Source: Bifidobacterium miconisargentati (GTDB lineage Bacteria; Actinomycetota; Actinomycetes; Actinomycetales; Bifidobacteriaceae). Taken from it: 64,000 bases of DNA. Position 1 is the stretch's first letter. Each line of letters begins with the position of its first letter. Location of the stretch: the NCBI RefSeq assembly GCF_019331675.1, contig NZ_JAHBBJ010000001.1, positions 186,001 through 250,000 on the forward strand. Reading direction: 5' to 3'. Under the pieces are notes generated by a model. That model saw only the letters and a list, made by a program, of their open reading frames with translations. It was not told the DNA's origin and ran no database searches. A program made the translations under genes and the position numbers. This document shows positions 26,085 through 34,378 of this stretch, in pieces.

Positions 26085-26363
26085 TTGAGCAGCGCTTTTG
26101 ATTGGCGAGCCAAGGCCGCATGTCGTGACAAGGATCCGGAGCTTTTCTTCCCGGTGGGCAACACCGGGGCAGCCTACCAGCAGATCGAAGAGGCCAAGGC
26201 CGTGTGCCGTACCTGCAAGGTGATTGACGCATGCCTGAAGTGCGCGCTGGACACCAATCAGGATTACGGCGTGTGGGGCGGCCTGAGCGAGGACGAGCGC
26301 CGCGCCCTGAAGCGCCGCGCCATGCGTGCCCGCCGTTCCCAGGCCATGCAGATGCAGATCTGA
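26085..26363 (+). CDS. whiB1: WhiB-family regulator (WhiB1 type)
   Basis: A 92-aa iron-sulfur regulator. Cys-13, 41, 44 and 50 are the cluster ligands (a fifth Cys is at 53), GVWGG lies at 62-66, and the C-terminus is Arg-rich (RRALKRRAMRARRSQ). The start is TTG at 26085, six bases after a strong AAGGAGG. It converges on the pdtaS-like gene, the same arrangement as whiB1/pdtaS in Mycobacterium, which supports the WhiB1 assignment. WhiB1 is a nitric-oxide-responsive essential regulator there. A long terminator hairpin follows. Confidence 0.92.
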   Translation: MSSAFDWRAKAACRDKDPELFFPVGNTGAAYQQIEEAKAVCRTCKVIDACLKCALDTNQDYGVWGGLSEDERRALKRRAMRARRSQAMQMQI

Positions 26364-26387
26364 TCGGCGAACGTATTCCAAAGGTTT

Positions 26388-26429
26388 ATACGCGAAGACC
26401 CTCCCCTGATCGGGAGGGTCTTCGCGTAT
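26388..26429. terminator. Terminator after whiB1
   Basis: Perfect 18-bp arms ATACGCGAAGACCCTCCC (26388-26405) and its complement (26412-26429), loop 6 bases. It lies between convergent whiB1 and pdtaS and can serve both strands. Confidence 0.85.
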
Positions 26430-26550
26430 GTGGAGTGCCGGTCGTCTTCACCTCTTCAGCGGCATGTCACACGCCATGCCGCGCCCCCGCCCATTCGAAG
26501 GGCGACGGCTCCCCTCCGGAGAGAGGAGCCGGAGAGCCACGACGGAATGC

Positions 26551-28038
26551 CTACTCGTCCTGGGCGGCGCGCAGCTTCATGTCGAGGACCACGCGGGTGC
26601 CGCCCTCGCGGCGCGGCTCCCAATGCACGGAACCGCCGAAGTCGTTGGTCACGAACGTGTTGATGATCTGCGTGCCGAGGCCCGAGCCGGAGGAGCGGGC
26701 CATGCCGTTGTGCTCCTCGGAGCCGAGGCCAGTGCCGTCATCCTCCACCACCACGTTGAGGTTGGAGCCGGAACGGCCCACGGAGATGACGATGTGGCCC
26801 TCCTTGCGGCCCTCGAAACCGTGCTCCACGGAATTGGTGATGAGCTCGGTGAGCACCAGCGACAGCGGCGTGGCGTCCTGGGCGGGCATCATGCCGAACT
26901 TGCCCATGAAGTTGATGTCGATCTGCTGGTCCTTCATGGTGGCCAGGTCCACGGCCATGCGCAGCAGGTTGGAGATCACCTTGTCGAAGTCCACGATCTC
27001 GTCCGCGGTCTGGCTCAGGCCCTCGTGCACCATGGCGATGGTCTGCACGCGGCGCTGCGCCTCCTGCAGCTCCTTCTTGACCTCCTCGGACTTGGTCTTG
27101 CGCGCCTGAAGACGCAGCAATGCGGAGACGGCCTGCAGGTTGTTCTTCACGCGATGGTGGATCTCGGAGATCGTGGCGTTCTTGGTCTGCAGCTCCTGCT
27201 CGCGTCGGCGCAGCTCGGTCACGTCGCGGCACAGGACGATGGCGCCCACACGGCCGTTATTGTCGAACAGCGGCAGCGAGCGCATGGAGACGGCGGAACG
27301 GTTCGCGCTGAGTTCGGAATCGACCGCAGCCTTGCCGGAGAGCACCAGCGGCAGCGTCTCGGGCACGGAATCGTTCTCCTTGATGAGCTGGGTGCCCAGT
27401 TCGCTCAGGTACTGGCCGGGCATGGTGGTCAGCAGGCCCAGTCGACGGAAGCAGCTGATGGCGTTAGGCGAGGCGTAACGCACCACGCCGTCGATGGTCA
27501 GGACGATGAAGCCGTCCGCCACGCGCGCGATGTGGCGCTGGCTCATCACGGAGTCCTGGTACGGGAACTGGCCGCGCGGGATCATCTCGTAGAGCTGCTT
27601 GCCGGCGTTGATGCTTTCAGACTCGTATCGGCCGTTGGATTCCCGTGTGGCCATGTTGGTCTCGCGCACCACCAGGCCCAGGGTCTTGCCGTTGTGACGC
27701 ACCGGCGCGTACACGTTGCAGACGGTGGCCTTGCCCACGGTCCTGAGCACGGTGGAGCGGAACACCACGCTGGACTGCATGGCGGCGTCCAGTTCGCCGG
27801 CCATGTCCTCGGGCATGACCTCGCCCACCACGTCCTCTCCACGGAGCGTCATCACGGTGGAGGGACGGCACTGTTCGGCCACCACGTACCTGCCGGAACC
27901 ATCCTGCACGAGCAGCAGCAGGTCGGCGAAGCTGAGGTCGGCGATCACCTGCCAGTCGGCCACCAGATGGTGGAGCCATTCGCGGTCTTCGTCATCGAAA
28001 TCGGGGCGCGTTGCGAGGATATGAGAGAAATCTGCCAT
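26551..28038 (-). CDS. pdtaS: Cytosolic sensor histidine kinase, PdtaS type
   Basis: A 495-aa kinase without membrane segments. It has a GAF-like domain (residues ~10-150), a PAS domain (~170-280, FIVLTIDGVVRYASPNAI) and a HisKA_2 domain with the phosphorylated His in ISEIHHRVKNNLQAVSALLRLQARK. The ATPase domain follows (LTELITNSVEHGFEGRKEG, VVEDDGTGLG, SGSGLGTQIINTFV). PdtaS relays phosphate to PdtaR, an RNA-binding ANTAR regulator, which is not in this window. The start MADFSHIL at 28038 is the family-like one; an ATG three codons upstream is possible. Convergent with whiB1, as in mycobacteria. Confidence 0.88.
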   Translation of the reverse strand: MADFSHILATRPDFDDEDREWLHHLVADWQVIADLSFADLLLLVQDGSGRYVVAEQCRPSTVMTLRGEDVVGEVMPEDMAGELDAAMQSSVVFRSTVLRTVGKATVCNVYAPVRHNGKTLGLVVRETNMATRESNGRYESESINAGKQLYEMIPRGQFPYQDSVMSQRHIARVADGFIVLTIDGVVRYASPNAISCFRRLGLLTTMPGQYLSELGTQLIKENDSVPETLPLVLSGKAAVDSELSANRSAVSMRSLPLFDNNGRVGAIVLCRDVTELRRREQELQTKNATISEIHHRVKNNLQAVSALLRLQARKTKSEEVKKELQEAQRRVQTIAMVHEGLSQTADEIVDFDKVISNLLRMAVDLATMKDQQIDINFMGKFGMMPAQDATPLSLVLTELITNSVEHGFEGRKEGHIVISVGRSGSNLNVVVEDDGTGLGSEEHNGMARSSGSGLGTQIINTFVTNDFGGSVHWEPRREGGTRVVLDMKLRAAQDE

Positions 28039-28077
28039 GCGCACCATAATACGCAGGATACGGCCGTCGGACGCGCG

Positions 28078-29133
28078 TCAGGAGGTCATCGCCGCGTAGA
28101 CCGCGGAGGAGGCTTCGATGATGGCCTGCTGCGCGGTCGTCGAGTTCACGCCGGAGGTCATGACCACGAGCACGTAGTCGCGCGCGGAACCATCGGAGGC
28201 CTTGCCCCAGATGATGGCGGCGTCGTTCTCCACGCCGGCCAGTTCGCCGGTCTTGTTGGCCACTTGGACGCCTGCGGGCAGGCCGGAGGGGATCTTGTTG
28301 CGCCGGGTCTGGCCTTCGAGCAGTCCGAGCATGGCCTGGCTGGCCTCGGGCGAGACCAGCTCGCCGCGGTAGATGGCGGCGAGGAGTTTGCCGCAGTCGG
28401 CCGAGGAGGTCCAGTTCTCGGTGCCGGTGCCGTCCGTGCCTGCGTCAGAGAGCGCGCGCAGCTGTTTGGAGGAGGCGTACCCGTATTTCGCGGCCGTTTC
28501 CGTGACCCGATTGATGCCGGTGGCCATGTCGCCGTCGCCGATCATCTGCACGAGCTGGTTGGTGGCGGCGTTCGAGCTGACCGTGATCATCTGGTTGAGG
28601 AGCGTATCCGTGTTTTGTCCGCCGGTGTTGAGGGTGCCGGAGGCTAGCCGGTCGTACACGGCAAGCATCACGTATAGCTTGATTTCCGAGGCGGCCACCA
28701 TCGGCTGTTCGTTGAGGCTCACGGTCTTGCCGGTGTCAAGGTTCTCGACGTACGCGGACCAGGTGCCGCCGCTCGCCGGCATCGTCGATTCAAGGGCGGA
28801 CTTGACATTGGTGATGCGGGTCTCGGCCTCAAGATCGCGCGTATCCGGCCGGGGCGTGGACTCGCGGTCGAGCGTGCCGTGGGTAGGCTTGCCCGCGGTT
28901 GCGCTCGTCGCGGCGTCCGCGGCCGCGGATGTGCCGGATGTTGCGGACGTGGTTCCAAGGGTCTGCGATGATCGCACTCCCCCGTCGCCGCCGGCCGTCC
29001 GTCTGTTCGGCAGCCACCATCCGAAGGTGACGGCGAGCGCGACGATGACGGCCACGACCGCCACGGCGGCTCCGATCGTCACGGCCTTGGACCGCGCCGG
29101 ACGTGGCGCGCGGTGACGTTGATGACGTGCCAT
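28078..29133 (-). CDS. Membrane-anchored class A beta-lactamase-fold serine hydrolase
   Basis: A 351-aa protein with an N-terminal membrane anchor (residues 16-39), a Ser/Thr/Ala linker to about residue 100 and a beta-lactamase-fold domain. All three motif positions are occupied: Ser-149/Lys-152 (AASEIK), SSN in MITVSSNAATNQLV, and KTG in VANKTGELAGVENDAA. GTENWTSSADCGKLLAA resembles the region after the omega loop. It could be a beta-lactamase, a penicillin-binding-like peptidase or an esterase. Its start (ATG 29133, or GTG 29142 overlapping the previous stop) couples it to the zinc-ribbon gene upstream, whose product is a dead relative. Confidence 0.85.
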   Translation of the reverse strand: MARHQRHRAPRPARSKAVTIGAAVAVVAVIVALAVTFGWWLPNRRTAGGDGGVRSSQTLGTTSATSGTSAAADAATSATAGKPTHGTLDRESTPRPDTRDLEAETRITNVKSALESTMPASGGTWSAYVENLDTGKTVSLNEQPMVAASEIKLYVMLAVYDRLASGTLNTGGQNTDTLLNQMITVSSNAATNQLVQMIGDGDMATGINRVTETAAKYGYASSKQLRALSDAGTDGTGTENWTSSADCGKLLAAIYRGELVSPEASQAMLGLLEGQTRRNKIPSGLPAGVQVANKTGELAGVENDAAIIWGKASDGSARDYVLVVMTSGVNSTTAQQAIIEASSAVYAAMTS

Positions 29134-29138
29134 GGCGG

Positions 29139-30425
29139 TCACTGCTTCAGGGTGGTATCCACGCTGGCGAGCACCTTGCTCATCAGTTCGGCGGCCACCG
29201 CCTTGCCCTGGTATTGGGTGGTGACGGCCACGGCGGCCTTGTGCCCGTTGGCCTCCACGATAGCGAAGTAGTTCCATGTGTCCTGGATGCCCTGGCCGCG
29301 GTGGGCGTGCACGGTCATGCCGGACGGGATGGTCACGCCTTCGGAGGCGATGTCCACGTTCATGAGCGAGGTGCCGCCCTTGGCGTCCACGGAGGCGAGC
29401 ATGAGCGCGGCGTCGCGCGAGGAGCTGTAGTTCTCGTAGCCGTTGTTGCTGGCGGCCACGTCGCCGTAGTTGCGGGAGAACGTGGTGCCGCTGTAGCCGT
29501 GGGAGGAGGCCCACGAGTTGACGGCGTCCCATCCGCCGAGCGCGGCGGCGGCGTTGTTGCCGGAGGCGTTGTCCATCGTGCTCATCATGGTGGCGGCCTG
29601 CGCCTTGGCGTCGTCGTTGCCGCTGTCCATGGCGGCCAGGTAGACGGGCAGGTAGAGACCGGCGGCCACGAACTGCTTGCCGGACTGCGCGGTGGTGGCG
29701 ATCACCGCGTCCTCGGAGGACTTGGCCTTGGCGACCTTGTCGTCGATCACCACGGCGGAGACGGCCACGTCCGAGGAGGAGTAGGAGTCGGCGATTTCGG
29801 AAAGCTGGCTGGAGGTGATGACCGGCCCGGTCTCCTCCGCTTCCTCGCTCTTCGTATCCTGCTTGTCTTCGCCGTCCTTGGTCTTGTCCGCTTCGCTTTC
29901 GGACTGCTTCTTGCTTTTGGAGGAGGTGCCGCCCTTGGATTGGCCATCGGTTCCGCTCGCGGTCTGGGTGGTCTGCGCGGACTGGTTTGCGCCCCACAGT
30001 CCCATGCTGTGGGTGACGAACAGGCCGATGACCAGCGACACCACGCAGATCAGTGCGATGAGGATGACGATGACGGCCGTGGAGCGTTTGCGTTGAGGCT
30101 GGGCCGGCGCGCCGTTGGCGGGCGGGACCGGAGCGCCGGGTACGGCGGCTGCCGGCACGGTGGGCGCGGTGGTGCCGTTGATGGGTCCGGCGGGCGCGCC
30201 GACCACGGGCGGGGCCGGGACCATGCCGGGCGCCGGAGCGGCGGCCTGCGGTGCGGGAGCGGCGTATCGCTGCGGCGCGGCGGCGGGCTCCACCAGCGTG
30301 CGATCCGGCGCGGCCGCCGCGGACGGTGCCGCACCGGCGTCCGGATGCTCCAGCGGCGTGCCGCATTGGGTGCAGAAGGCGTCGCCGTCGTTGTTGGCGA
30401 AGCCGCATTCGGTGCAATACACCAT
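29139..30425 (-). CDS. Zinc-ribbon membrane protein with a catalytically dead beta-lactamase-like domain
   Basis: A 428-aa protein. Residues 1-30 form a zinc ribbon (Cys-4, 7, 18, 21: YCTECGF...FCTQCG). A Pro/Ala linker, a transmembrane helix (VIVILIALICVVSLVIGLFV), an acidic Lys/Glu linker and a C-terminal domain follow. The last domain aligns with the neighbouring beta-lactamase-fold protein: FVAAGLYLPVYLAAM against MVAASEIKLYVMLAV, YENYSSSRDAALMLASV against TENWTSSADCGKLLAAI, HAHRGQG against ANKTGEL. SxxK has become GLYL and KTG has become HRG, so it cannot be catalytic. It probably binds a ligand or partner. The ATG at 30425 follows AAGGGG. Confidence 0.8.
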   Translation of the reverse strand: MVYCTECGFANNDGDAFCTQCGTPLEHPDAGAAPSAAAAPDRTLVEPAAAPQRYAAPAPQAAAPAPGMVPAPPVVGAPAGPINGTTAPTVPAAAVPGAPVPPANGAPAQPQRKRSTAVIVILIALICVVSLVIGLFVTHSMGLWGANQSAQTTQTASGTDGQSKGGTSSKSKKQSESEADKTKDGEDKQDTKSEEAEETGPVITSSQLSEIADSYSSSDVAVSAVVIDDKVAKAKSSEDAVIATTAQSGKQFVAAGLYLPVYLAAMDSGNDDAKAQAATMMSTMDNASGNNAAAALGGWDAVNSWASSHGYSGTTFSRNYGDVAASNNGYENYSSSRDAALMLASVDAKGGTSLMNVDIASEGVTIPSGMTVHAHRGQGIQDTWNYFAIVEANGHKAAVAVTTQYQGKAVAAELMSKVLASVDTTLKQ

Positions 30426-30535
30426 GTCAAACCCCTTGGTTCTTCTTCGGTTCTCTCCTGGCTCCATCGTATCGCCACCGCCGGCGGGAGCGGCCGAAGT
30501 GTTCACGGAGGTGATAGGGTTCACGTGAGTTGCTA

Positions 30536-30563
30536 TTGACAAATGGATAAGTTACGTTAACGT
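30536..30563 (+). promoter_or_regulatory. Candidate promoter of trhA
   Basis: TTGACA (30536-30541) and TAACGT (30558-30563) are spaced by 16 bases. The -10 lies inside the first of two palindromic boxes. Confidence 0.4.
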
Positions 30564-30580
30564 AGGTTACGGTAGCGTAA
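30552..30580 (+). promoter_or_regulatory. Two tandem palindromic operator-like boxes before trhA
   Basis: TTACGTTAACGTA (30552-30564) and TTACGGTAGCGTAA (30567-30580) share TTACGNTANCGTA. Each is itself palindromic, and they begin 15 bases apart. They cover the likely -10 region of trhA in the divergent promoter region with the zinc-ribbon gene. The binding protein is unknown. Confidence 0.5.
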
Positions 30581-30615
30581 GAAACGCTCCGCGAGTCCTG
30601 ACGATTGGGGGAACA

Positions 30616-31545
30616 ATGGCATCAACGAACGATGACGGACGGACCGCGACGGACGGACGCCCCCACTGGTCCGATCCCGAGATCGAGGCGAAGCGCCAGG
30701 CGGCCATCGAGGCGCGTGAACAGGCGCTCAAGGCCAAGGCGGACGCGATTCGCGCCAGGGGACAGTTCAAAGCCGAGGCCATCCGAGCCAAGGCCGAGGT
30801 GAAGGCCCGGCATGCATTGTCCAAGGCGGAGAACCATGCGTTGAAGGTCGAGGGCATCGCCCCCGCGGAGGTGGAGCGCAAGATCCGTCTGGACGTGCAT
30901 GGCCGGCCGAAGCCGCTGATGCGCGGCTGGATCCACGCGATAGCCTCTCCCCTGTCCCTGGCGGCCGGCATCGTGCTCATCTGCCTGGCGCAGGGCGCGG
31001 GGCTCAAGTGGGCGTGCGCGGTGTTCATGACCGCCTCGCTGGTGCTGTTCACCAATTCCGCGGCCTACCATCTGGGCGATTGGAGCCCGCGTGTGACGGA
31101 CGTGCTGCGCCGCATCGACCATGTGAACATCTTCCTGCTCATCGCGGGCACCTATACGCCGGTCTCGTTCGCGTTGGAGCCGTTCTGGCGTAATTTCATC
31201 ATCATCTCGATGTGGGCGTGCACCCTGGTGGCGCTCATCATCCATGTGATCTGGATCAACGCGCCGCGATGGCTGTACACGGTGGTCTACATCGTCTTCG
31301 GCATCTACGGCCTGGCGTTCATGATGCTGTTCTGGAACTCCCCGTATGCCGGTCCGGCCGTGGTGATCCTGTTGTGCTCGGGCGGGGCGTGCTACATCCT
31401 GGGAGCCATCGTCTACGCGCTGCGCAAGCCCGATCCCTGGCCGCGCATCTTCGGATTCCATGAGATCTTCCACTGCGGCACCGTCGCCGGATACGCCTGC
31501 CACATGGTGGCGATCTACATGGTGATCGTCTCGTTGTGGAGCTGA
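30616..31545 (+). CDS. trhA: TrhA / hemolysin III family membrane protein (PAQR superfamily)
   Basis: A 309-aa protein. Residues 1-110 are a charged, Ala/Lys/Glu-rich helical extension that is unusual for the family (EARQALKAKADAIRARGQFKAEAIRAKAEVKARHAL-like). Seven transmembrane helices follow, with the PAQR motifs LVLFTNSAAYHLGDW, RRIDHVNIFLLIAGTYTPV and FGFHEIFHCGTVAGYACHM, whose histidines form a metal site. The family was named for hemolysin III and is now linked to membrane-lipid homeostasis. The ATG at 30616 follows GGGGGAAC. Transcription probably comes from the promoter with two palindromic boxes. Confidence 0.9.
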   Translation: MASTNDDGRTATDGRPHWSDPEIEAKRQAAIEAREQALKAKADAIRARGQFKAEAIRAKAEVKARHALSKAENHALKVEGIAPAEVERKIRLDVHGRPKPLMRGWIHAIASPLSLAAGIVLICLAQGAGLKWACAVFMTASLVLFTNSAAYHLGDWSPRVTDVLRRIDHVNIFLLIAGTYTPVSFALEPFWRNFIIISMWACTLVALIIHVIWINAPRWLYTVVYIVFGIYGLAFMMLFWNSPYAGPAVVILLCSGGACYILGAIVYALRKPDPWPRIFGFHEIFHCGTVAGYACHMVAIYMVIVSLWS

Positions 31546-31563
31546 TTGATTTGCGTAATTGGC

Positions 31564-31652
31564 GCTGTCGGCGGGGAATAGGTGGGCCTCGACACACTCA
31601 AGGCCGTTCGGCCAAGCCTACGGTCGTGACCCACCTATTCCCCGCCGACAGC
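31564..31652. repeat. Long perfect inverted repeat after trhA
   Basis: Perfect 23-bp arms at 31564-31586 and 31630-31652 enclose 43 bases. Inside are a further CGAC/GTCG pairing and a small GGCCG-TT-CGGCC hairpin. It begins 19 bases after the trhA stop. Its sequence is unlike the GGCTCCCCT family that follows it. Confidence 0.75.
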
Positions 31653-31664
31653 TTTCCGATATGA

Positions 31665-31786
31665 TTTGGCTCCCCTCGCTGAGGGGAGCTGTCGTCGTAG
31701 ACGACTGAGGGGAGTTCATAGGAGCGAATTCCGGTGCTCCCCTCAGTCAGCTTCGCTGACAGCTCCCCTCAGGGAGGGGAGCCAAA
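31665..31786. repeat. Interspersed palindromic repeat, copy F
   Basis: The cleanest palindromic copy: from TTTGGCTCCCCTCGCTGAGG to CAGGGAGGGGAGCCAAA, two arms of about 50 bases with few mismatches around a 20-base centre. It sits between convergent trhA and greA and could terminate both. Confidence 0.88.
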
Positions 31787-31806
31787 TGCATACGTGCTGA
31801 TCGCAA

Positions 31807-32286
31807 TCAGGCCAGCGGCTTGGCGGCCTTGACGGTCACGGACAGCTGACGGCCGTTGGGGGCGGTGTAGGAGAACACGTCGCCGACCTTGGCGCCCTGG
31901 ATGGCCTGGCCGATCGGGGAATCCGGGGTCATGATGTCGTAGTCGGTGCCGGAGACGATGTCGCGGGTGCCGAGCACGTAGGTCATCTCGTTGCCGTTGA
32001 GGTCGATGGTCACCACGGAGCCGTTGCCCACGGTGCCTTCCGGCGCGTTCTCGATGATCTTGGAGTCGCGCAGCTTGACGGTGAGCTCGGCGATGCGGCC
32101 CTCGTTCTTGCTCTGGGCCTCGCGGGCGGCCTGGTAGCCGCCGTTCTCGGACAGATCGCCCTCGGCGCGGGCCACGGCGATCTTGTGCGCGATCTCCTCG
32201 CGCAGCTCGCCCTCGCGGTGGGCCAGCTCTTCCTTCATCTTGTTGTACGCTTCCTGCGTGAGCAGGTAGACCTTATCCTCAGCCAT
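31807..32286 (-). CDS. greA: Transcription elongation factor GreA
   Basis: GreA rescues backtracked RNA polymerase by stimulating transcript cleavage. The 159-aa protein has the N-terminal coiled coil, with acidic tip residues in VARAEGDLSENGGYQAAREAQ, and a C-terminal FKBP-like domain (YVLGTRDIVSGTDYDIMTPDSPIGQAIQGAKVGD). The ATG at 32286 follows AGAGGAGG. It is downstream of an FKBP-type isomerase gene, with a hairpin between. Confidence 0.96.
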   Translation of the reverse strand: MAEDKVYLLTQEAYNKMKEELAHREGELREEIAHKIAVARAEGDLSENGGYQAAREAQSKNEGRIAELTVKLRDSKIIENAPEGTVGNGSVVTIDLNGNEMTYVLGTRDIVSGTDYDIMTPDSPIGQAIQGAKVGDVFSYTAPNGRQLSVTVKAAKPLA

Positions 32287-32352
32287 GTTGTCCTCCTCTG
32301 ATAAGTATTCGGCGAGTATTCAACGTTTCACATTGACGTGCACATATAACAA

Positions 32353-32376
32353 AACGCCGGCTTCTACCCCGGCGTT
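32353..32376 (-). terminator. Terminator between FKBP gene and greA
   Basis: AACGCCGG (32353-32360) pairs with CCGGCGTT (32369-32376). On the minus strand TTGTTATATG follows. It lies 31 bases after the FKBP stop. Confidence 0.75.
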
Positions 32377-32406
32377 CGTCACTGCTGGTCCGCTTGACGC
32401 GGAAGG

Positions 32407-32814
32407 TCAGCGAGTGGAGATGATGTCGATGACGAACACCAGCGTGTCGCCGCCGCCGATGCCGGCCTGCGGAACGCCACGGGAGCCGTAGCCGTACTCC
32501 GGCGGAATGGACACCACGAGGCGGGAACCCACGTTGTGGCCCGGCACGGTCTGGTCCCAGCCCTTGATGACCTGGCCCACGCCGATGCCGAAGCTGGCCG
32601 GCTGGTGGCGCTCGAAGCTGGAATCGAAGGCGGTGTCCTTGCCCCACACCACGCCGTGGTAGTTCACGGTCACGGTGTCGCCGCGGCGGACGATCGGACC
32701 GTCGCCCTCGGTCAGTTCCACGGCCTTGAGGCCCTTCGGGGCTTCCTCGGTCGGGAATTCGATGACGGGCGTGGTACCGAATTCGGCGTTTACCTTGGGC
32801 ATCTGATCTGCCAT
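32407..32814 (-). CDS. FKBP-type peptidyl-prolyl cis-trans isomerase
   Basis: A 135-aa single-domain cytoplasmic FKBP that catalyses proline isomerisation in folding. [46 protein letters not shown] and [11 protein letters not shown] are the classical active-site segments, ending [10 protein letters not shown]. The first 45 residues form a short extension. The ATG at 32814 is chosen because AAAGGAGG lies directly before it; a longer frame has no such site. It lies upstream of greA on the same strand. Confidence 0.95.
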   Translation of the reverse strand: MADQMPKVNAEFGTTPVIEFPTEEAPKGLKAVELTEGDGPIVRRGDTVTVNYHGVVWGKDTAFDSSFERHQPASFGIGVGQVIKGWDQTVPGHNVGSRLVVSIPPEYGYGSRGVPQAGIGGGDTLVFVIDIISTR

Positions 32815-32910
32815 TGGTCCTCCTTTACGACACAATGCGCCCTACAATAGCACTTCCGCGCGATTGGCGTCGAGCCTTTCGCGCCTGGCGACACACCGGG
32901 CGAGTGATGC

Positions 32911-34371
32911 TCAGCACTCCACGACGTTGACGGCCAGGCCGCCCTTGGAGGTCTCCTTGTACTTGGCCATCATGTCCTCACCGGTCTGCTTCATGGTGGC
33001 GATGGCCTGGTCGAGGGTCACAATGTGCGAGCCGTCGCCGAGCATGGCCATGCGCACGGCGTTGATGGCGGTGTTGGCGGCCATGGCGTTGCGTTCGATG
33101 CACGGGATCTGCACCAGTCCTCCCACCGGGTCGCAGGTCAGGCCCAGATTGTGCTCGATGCCGATCTCCGCCGCGTTCTCCACCTGTTCCGGCGTGCCGC
33201 CCATCACCGCGGCGAGTCCGGCGGCCGCCATCGAGCAGGCCGAGCCGACCTCTCCCTGGCAACCGACCTCCGCCCCGGAGATCGAGGCGTTGCGCTTGAA
33301 CAGGTATCCGATGGCACCGGCGGTCAGCAGGAAGGTGACGACGCCCTGTTCGTTGGCGTCGTCCACGAAGTGCCAGTAGTAGTGCAGCACCGCGGGGATG
33401 ATGCCGGCCGAGCCGTTGGTGGGGGCGGTGACGATGCGACCGCCGCCGGCGTTCTCCTCGGAGACGGCGAGCGCGAACAGGTCCACCCATGCGGCGTCCG
33501 AGGATTCCAGCACGGCGTCCTTGCGGCGGCTGTCGCGGCGCAGCACGTCCGAGTTCGAGGCGAGGCGCTGGTACATGCGCGGTGCGCGGCGGGGCACCTC
33601 GAGGCCGCCCGGCAGCGTTTTCTCGCCGGAGGTGCAGCCGTGGTTGACGCATTCGCGCATCACGCGCCACACGTTGTCGATGGTGGAGCGCACCTGGATG
33701 GCCGAACGGGTGGCGGTCTCGTTGGCCCAGACCAGTTCGGCGATGCTCATGTGGTGTTCGCGGCACAGCGCCACGAGTTCGGCGCAGGAGGAGAACGGGT
33801 AAGGCGTCTCCGGACCGAAGTCGGTGGAGGCCGATTCGTCCTCGTCGGCGAAGGAAGTGCCTGCCGGCGGACGGTCGTGGATGCCGATCATGAGGTCGTC
33901 GGGGCTGCCCTGGCGGATGAAGCCGCCGCCGATGGAGTACCAGACCTGTTCGTCCACGAGGCTGCCGGCGGCGTCGAAGGCCTGGAACCGCATGCCGTTG
34001 GGGTGCGCGGCCATGCGCTTCCACATCTCGAAGACCATGTCCTTCTCGTAGTCGAAGCCGATGCGCGTGGTGCCGGCCAGGTTGATGGTGTTGTCCAGCG
34101 CGGCGGTCTCGCGGATGTGGAGCATGTGCTGCGTGTCCACGGTGGCGGGCACGTTGCCTTCGAGTCCGGCCATGACGGCACGGTCGGTGCCGTGGCCGAG
34201 TCCGGTCAGGGCCAGCGAGCCGTAGAGCGTGACCTTGACGCGGGCGGTGCGTGCGGTCAGCCCGTCGCGTTCCAGCGCGGCGACGAAGGCGTGCGCGGCG
34301 GCCATCGGCCCCACGGTATGCGAGGAGGACGGCCCCACGCCGATGGTGAACATGTCAAGCACACTGAACAT
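32911..34371 (-). CDS. sdaA: L-serine ammonia-lyase, single-chain iron-sulfur type
   Basis: It deaminates L-serine to pyruvate and ammonia. The 486-aa protein combines the beta part ([26 protein letters not shown]) and the alpha part in one chain. The cysteines for the oxygen-sensitive 4Fe-4S cluster lie in [17 protein letters not shown] and [36 protein letters not shown] is another signature. The gene ends in [10 protein letters not shown]. It starts seven bases after a membrane protein gene and is likely its operon partner. Confidence 0.96.
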   Translation of the reverse strand: MFSVLDMFTIGVGPSSSHTVGPMAAAHAFVAALERDGLTARTARVKVTLYGSLALTGLGHGTDRAVMAGLEGNVPATVDTQHMLHIRETAALDNTINLAGTTRIGFDYEKDMVFEMWKRMAAHPNGMRFQAFDAAGSLVDEQVWYSIGGGFIRQGSPDDLMIGIHDRPPAGTSFADEDESASTDFGPETPYPFSSCAELVALCREHHMSIAELVWANETATRSAIQVRSTIDNVWRVMRECVNHGCTSGEKTLPGGLEVPRRAPRMYQRLASNSDVLRRDSRRKDAVLESSDAAWVDLFALAVSEENAGGGRIVTAPTNGSAGIIPAVLHYYWHFVDDANEQGVVTFLLTAGAIGYLFKRNASISGAEVGCQGEVGSACSMAAAGLAAVMGGTPEQVENAAEIGIEHNLGLTCDPVGGLVQIPCIERNAMAANTAINAVRMAMLGDGSHIVTLDQAIATMKQTGEDMMAKYKETSKGGLAVNVVEC

Positions 34372-34378
34372 GGCGTAC

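Noticed and set aside
24045-26363. A complete type VII secretion locus
   Set aside because: Only the EccC-like ATPase is present; neighbours are LCP, whiB1 and pdtaS.
28078-30417. One 779-codon frame covering two genes on the minus strand
   Set aside because: Its first half is an out-of-frame, Arg-rich reading of the zinc-ribbon gene. The real beta-lactamase-like gene starts at 29133 or 29142.
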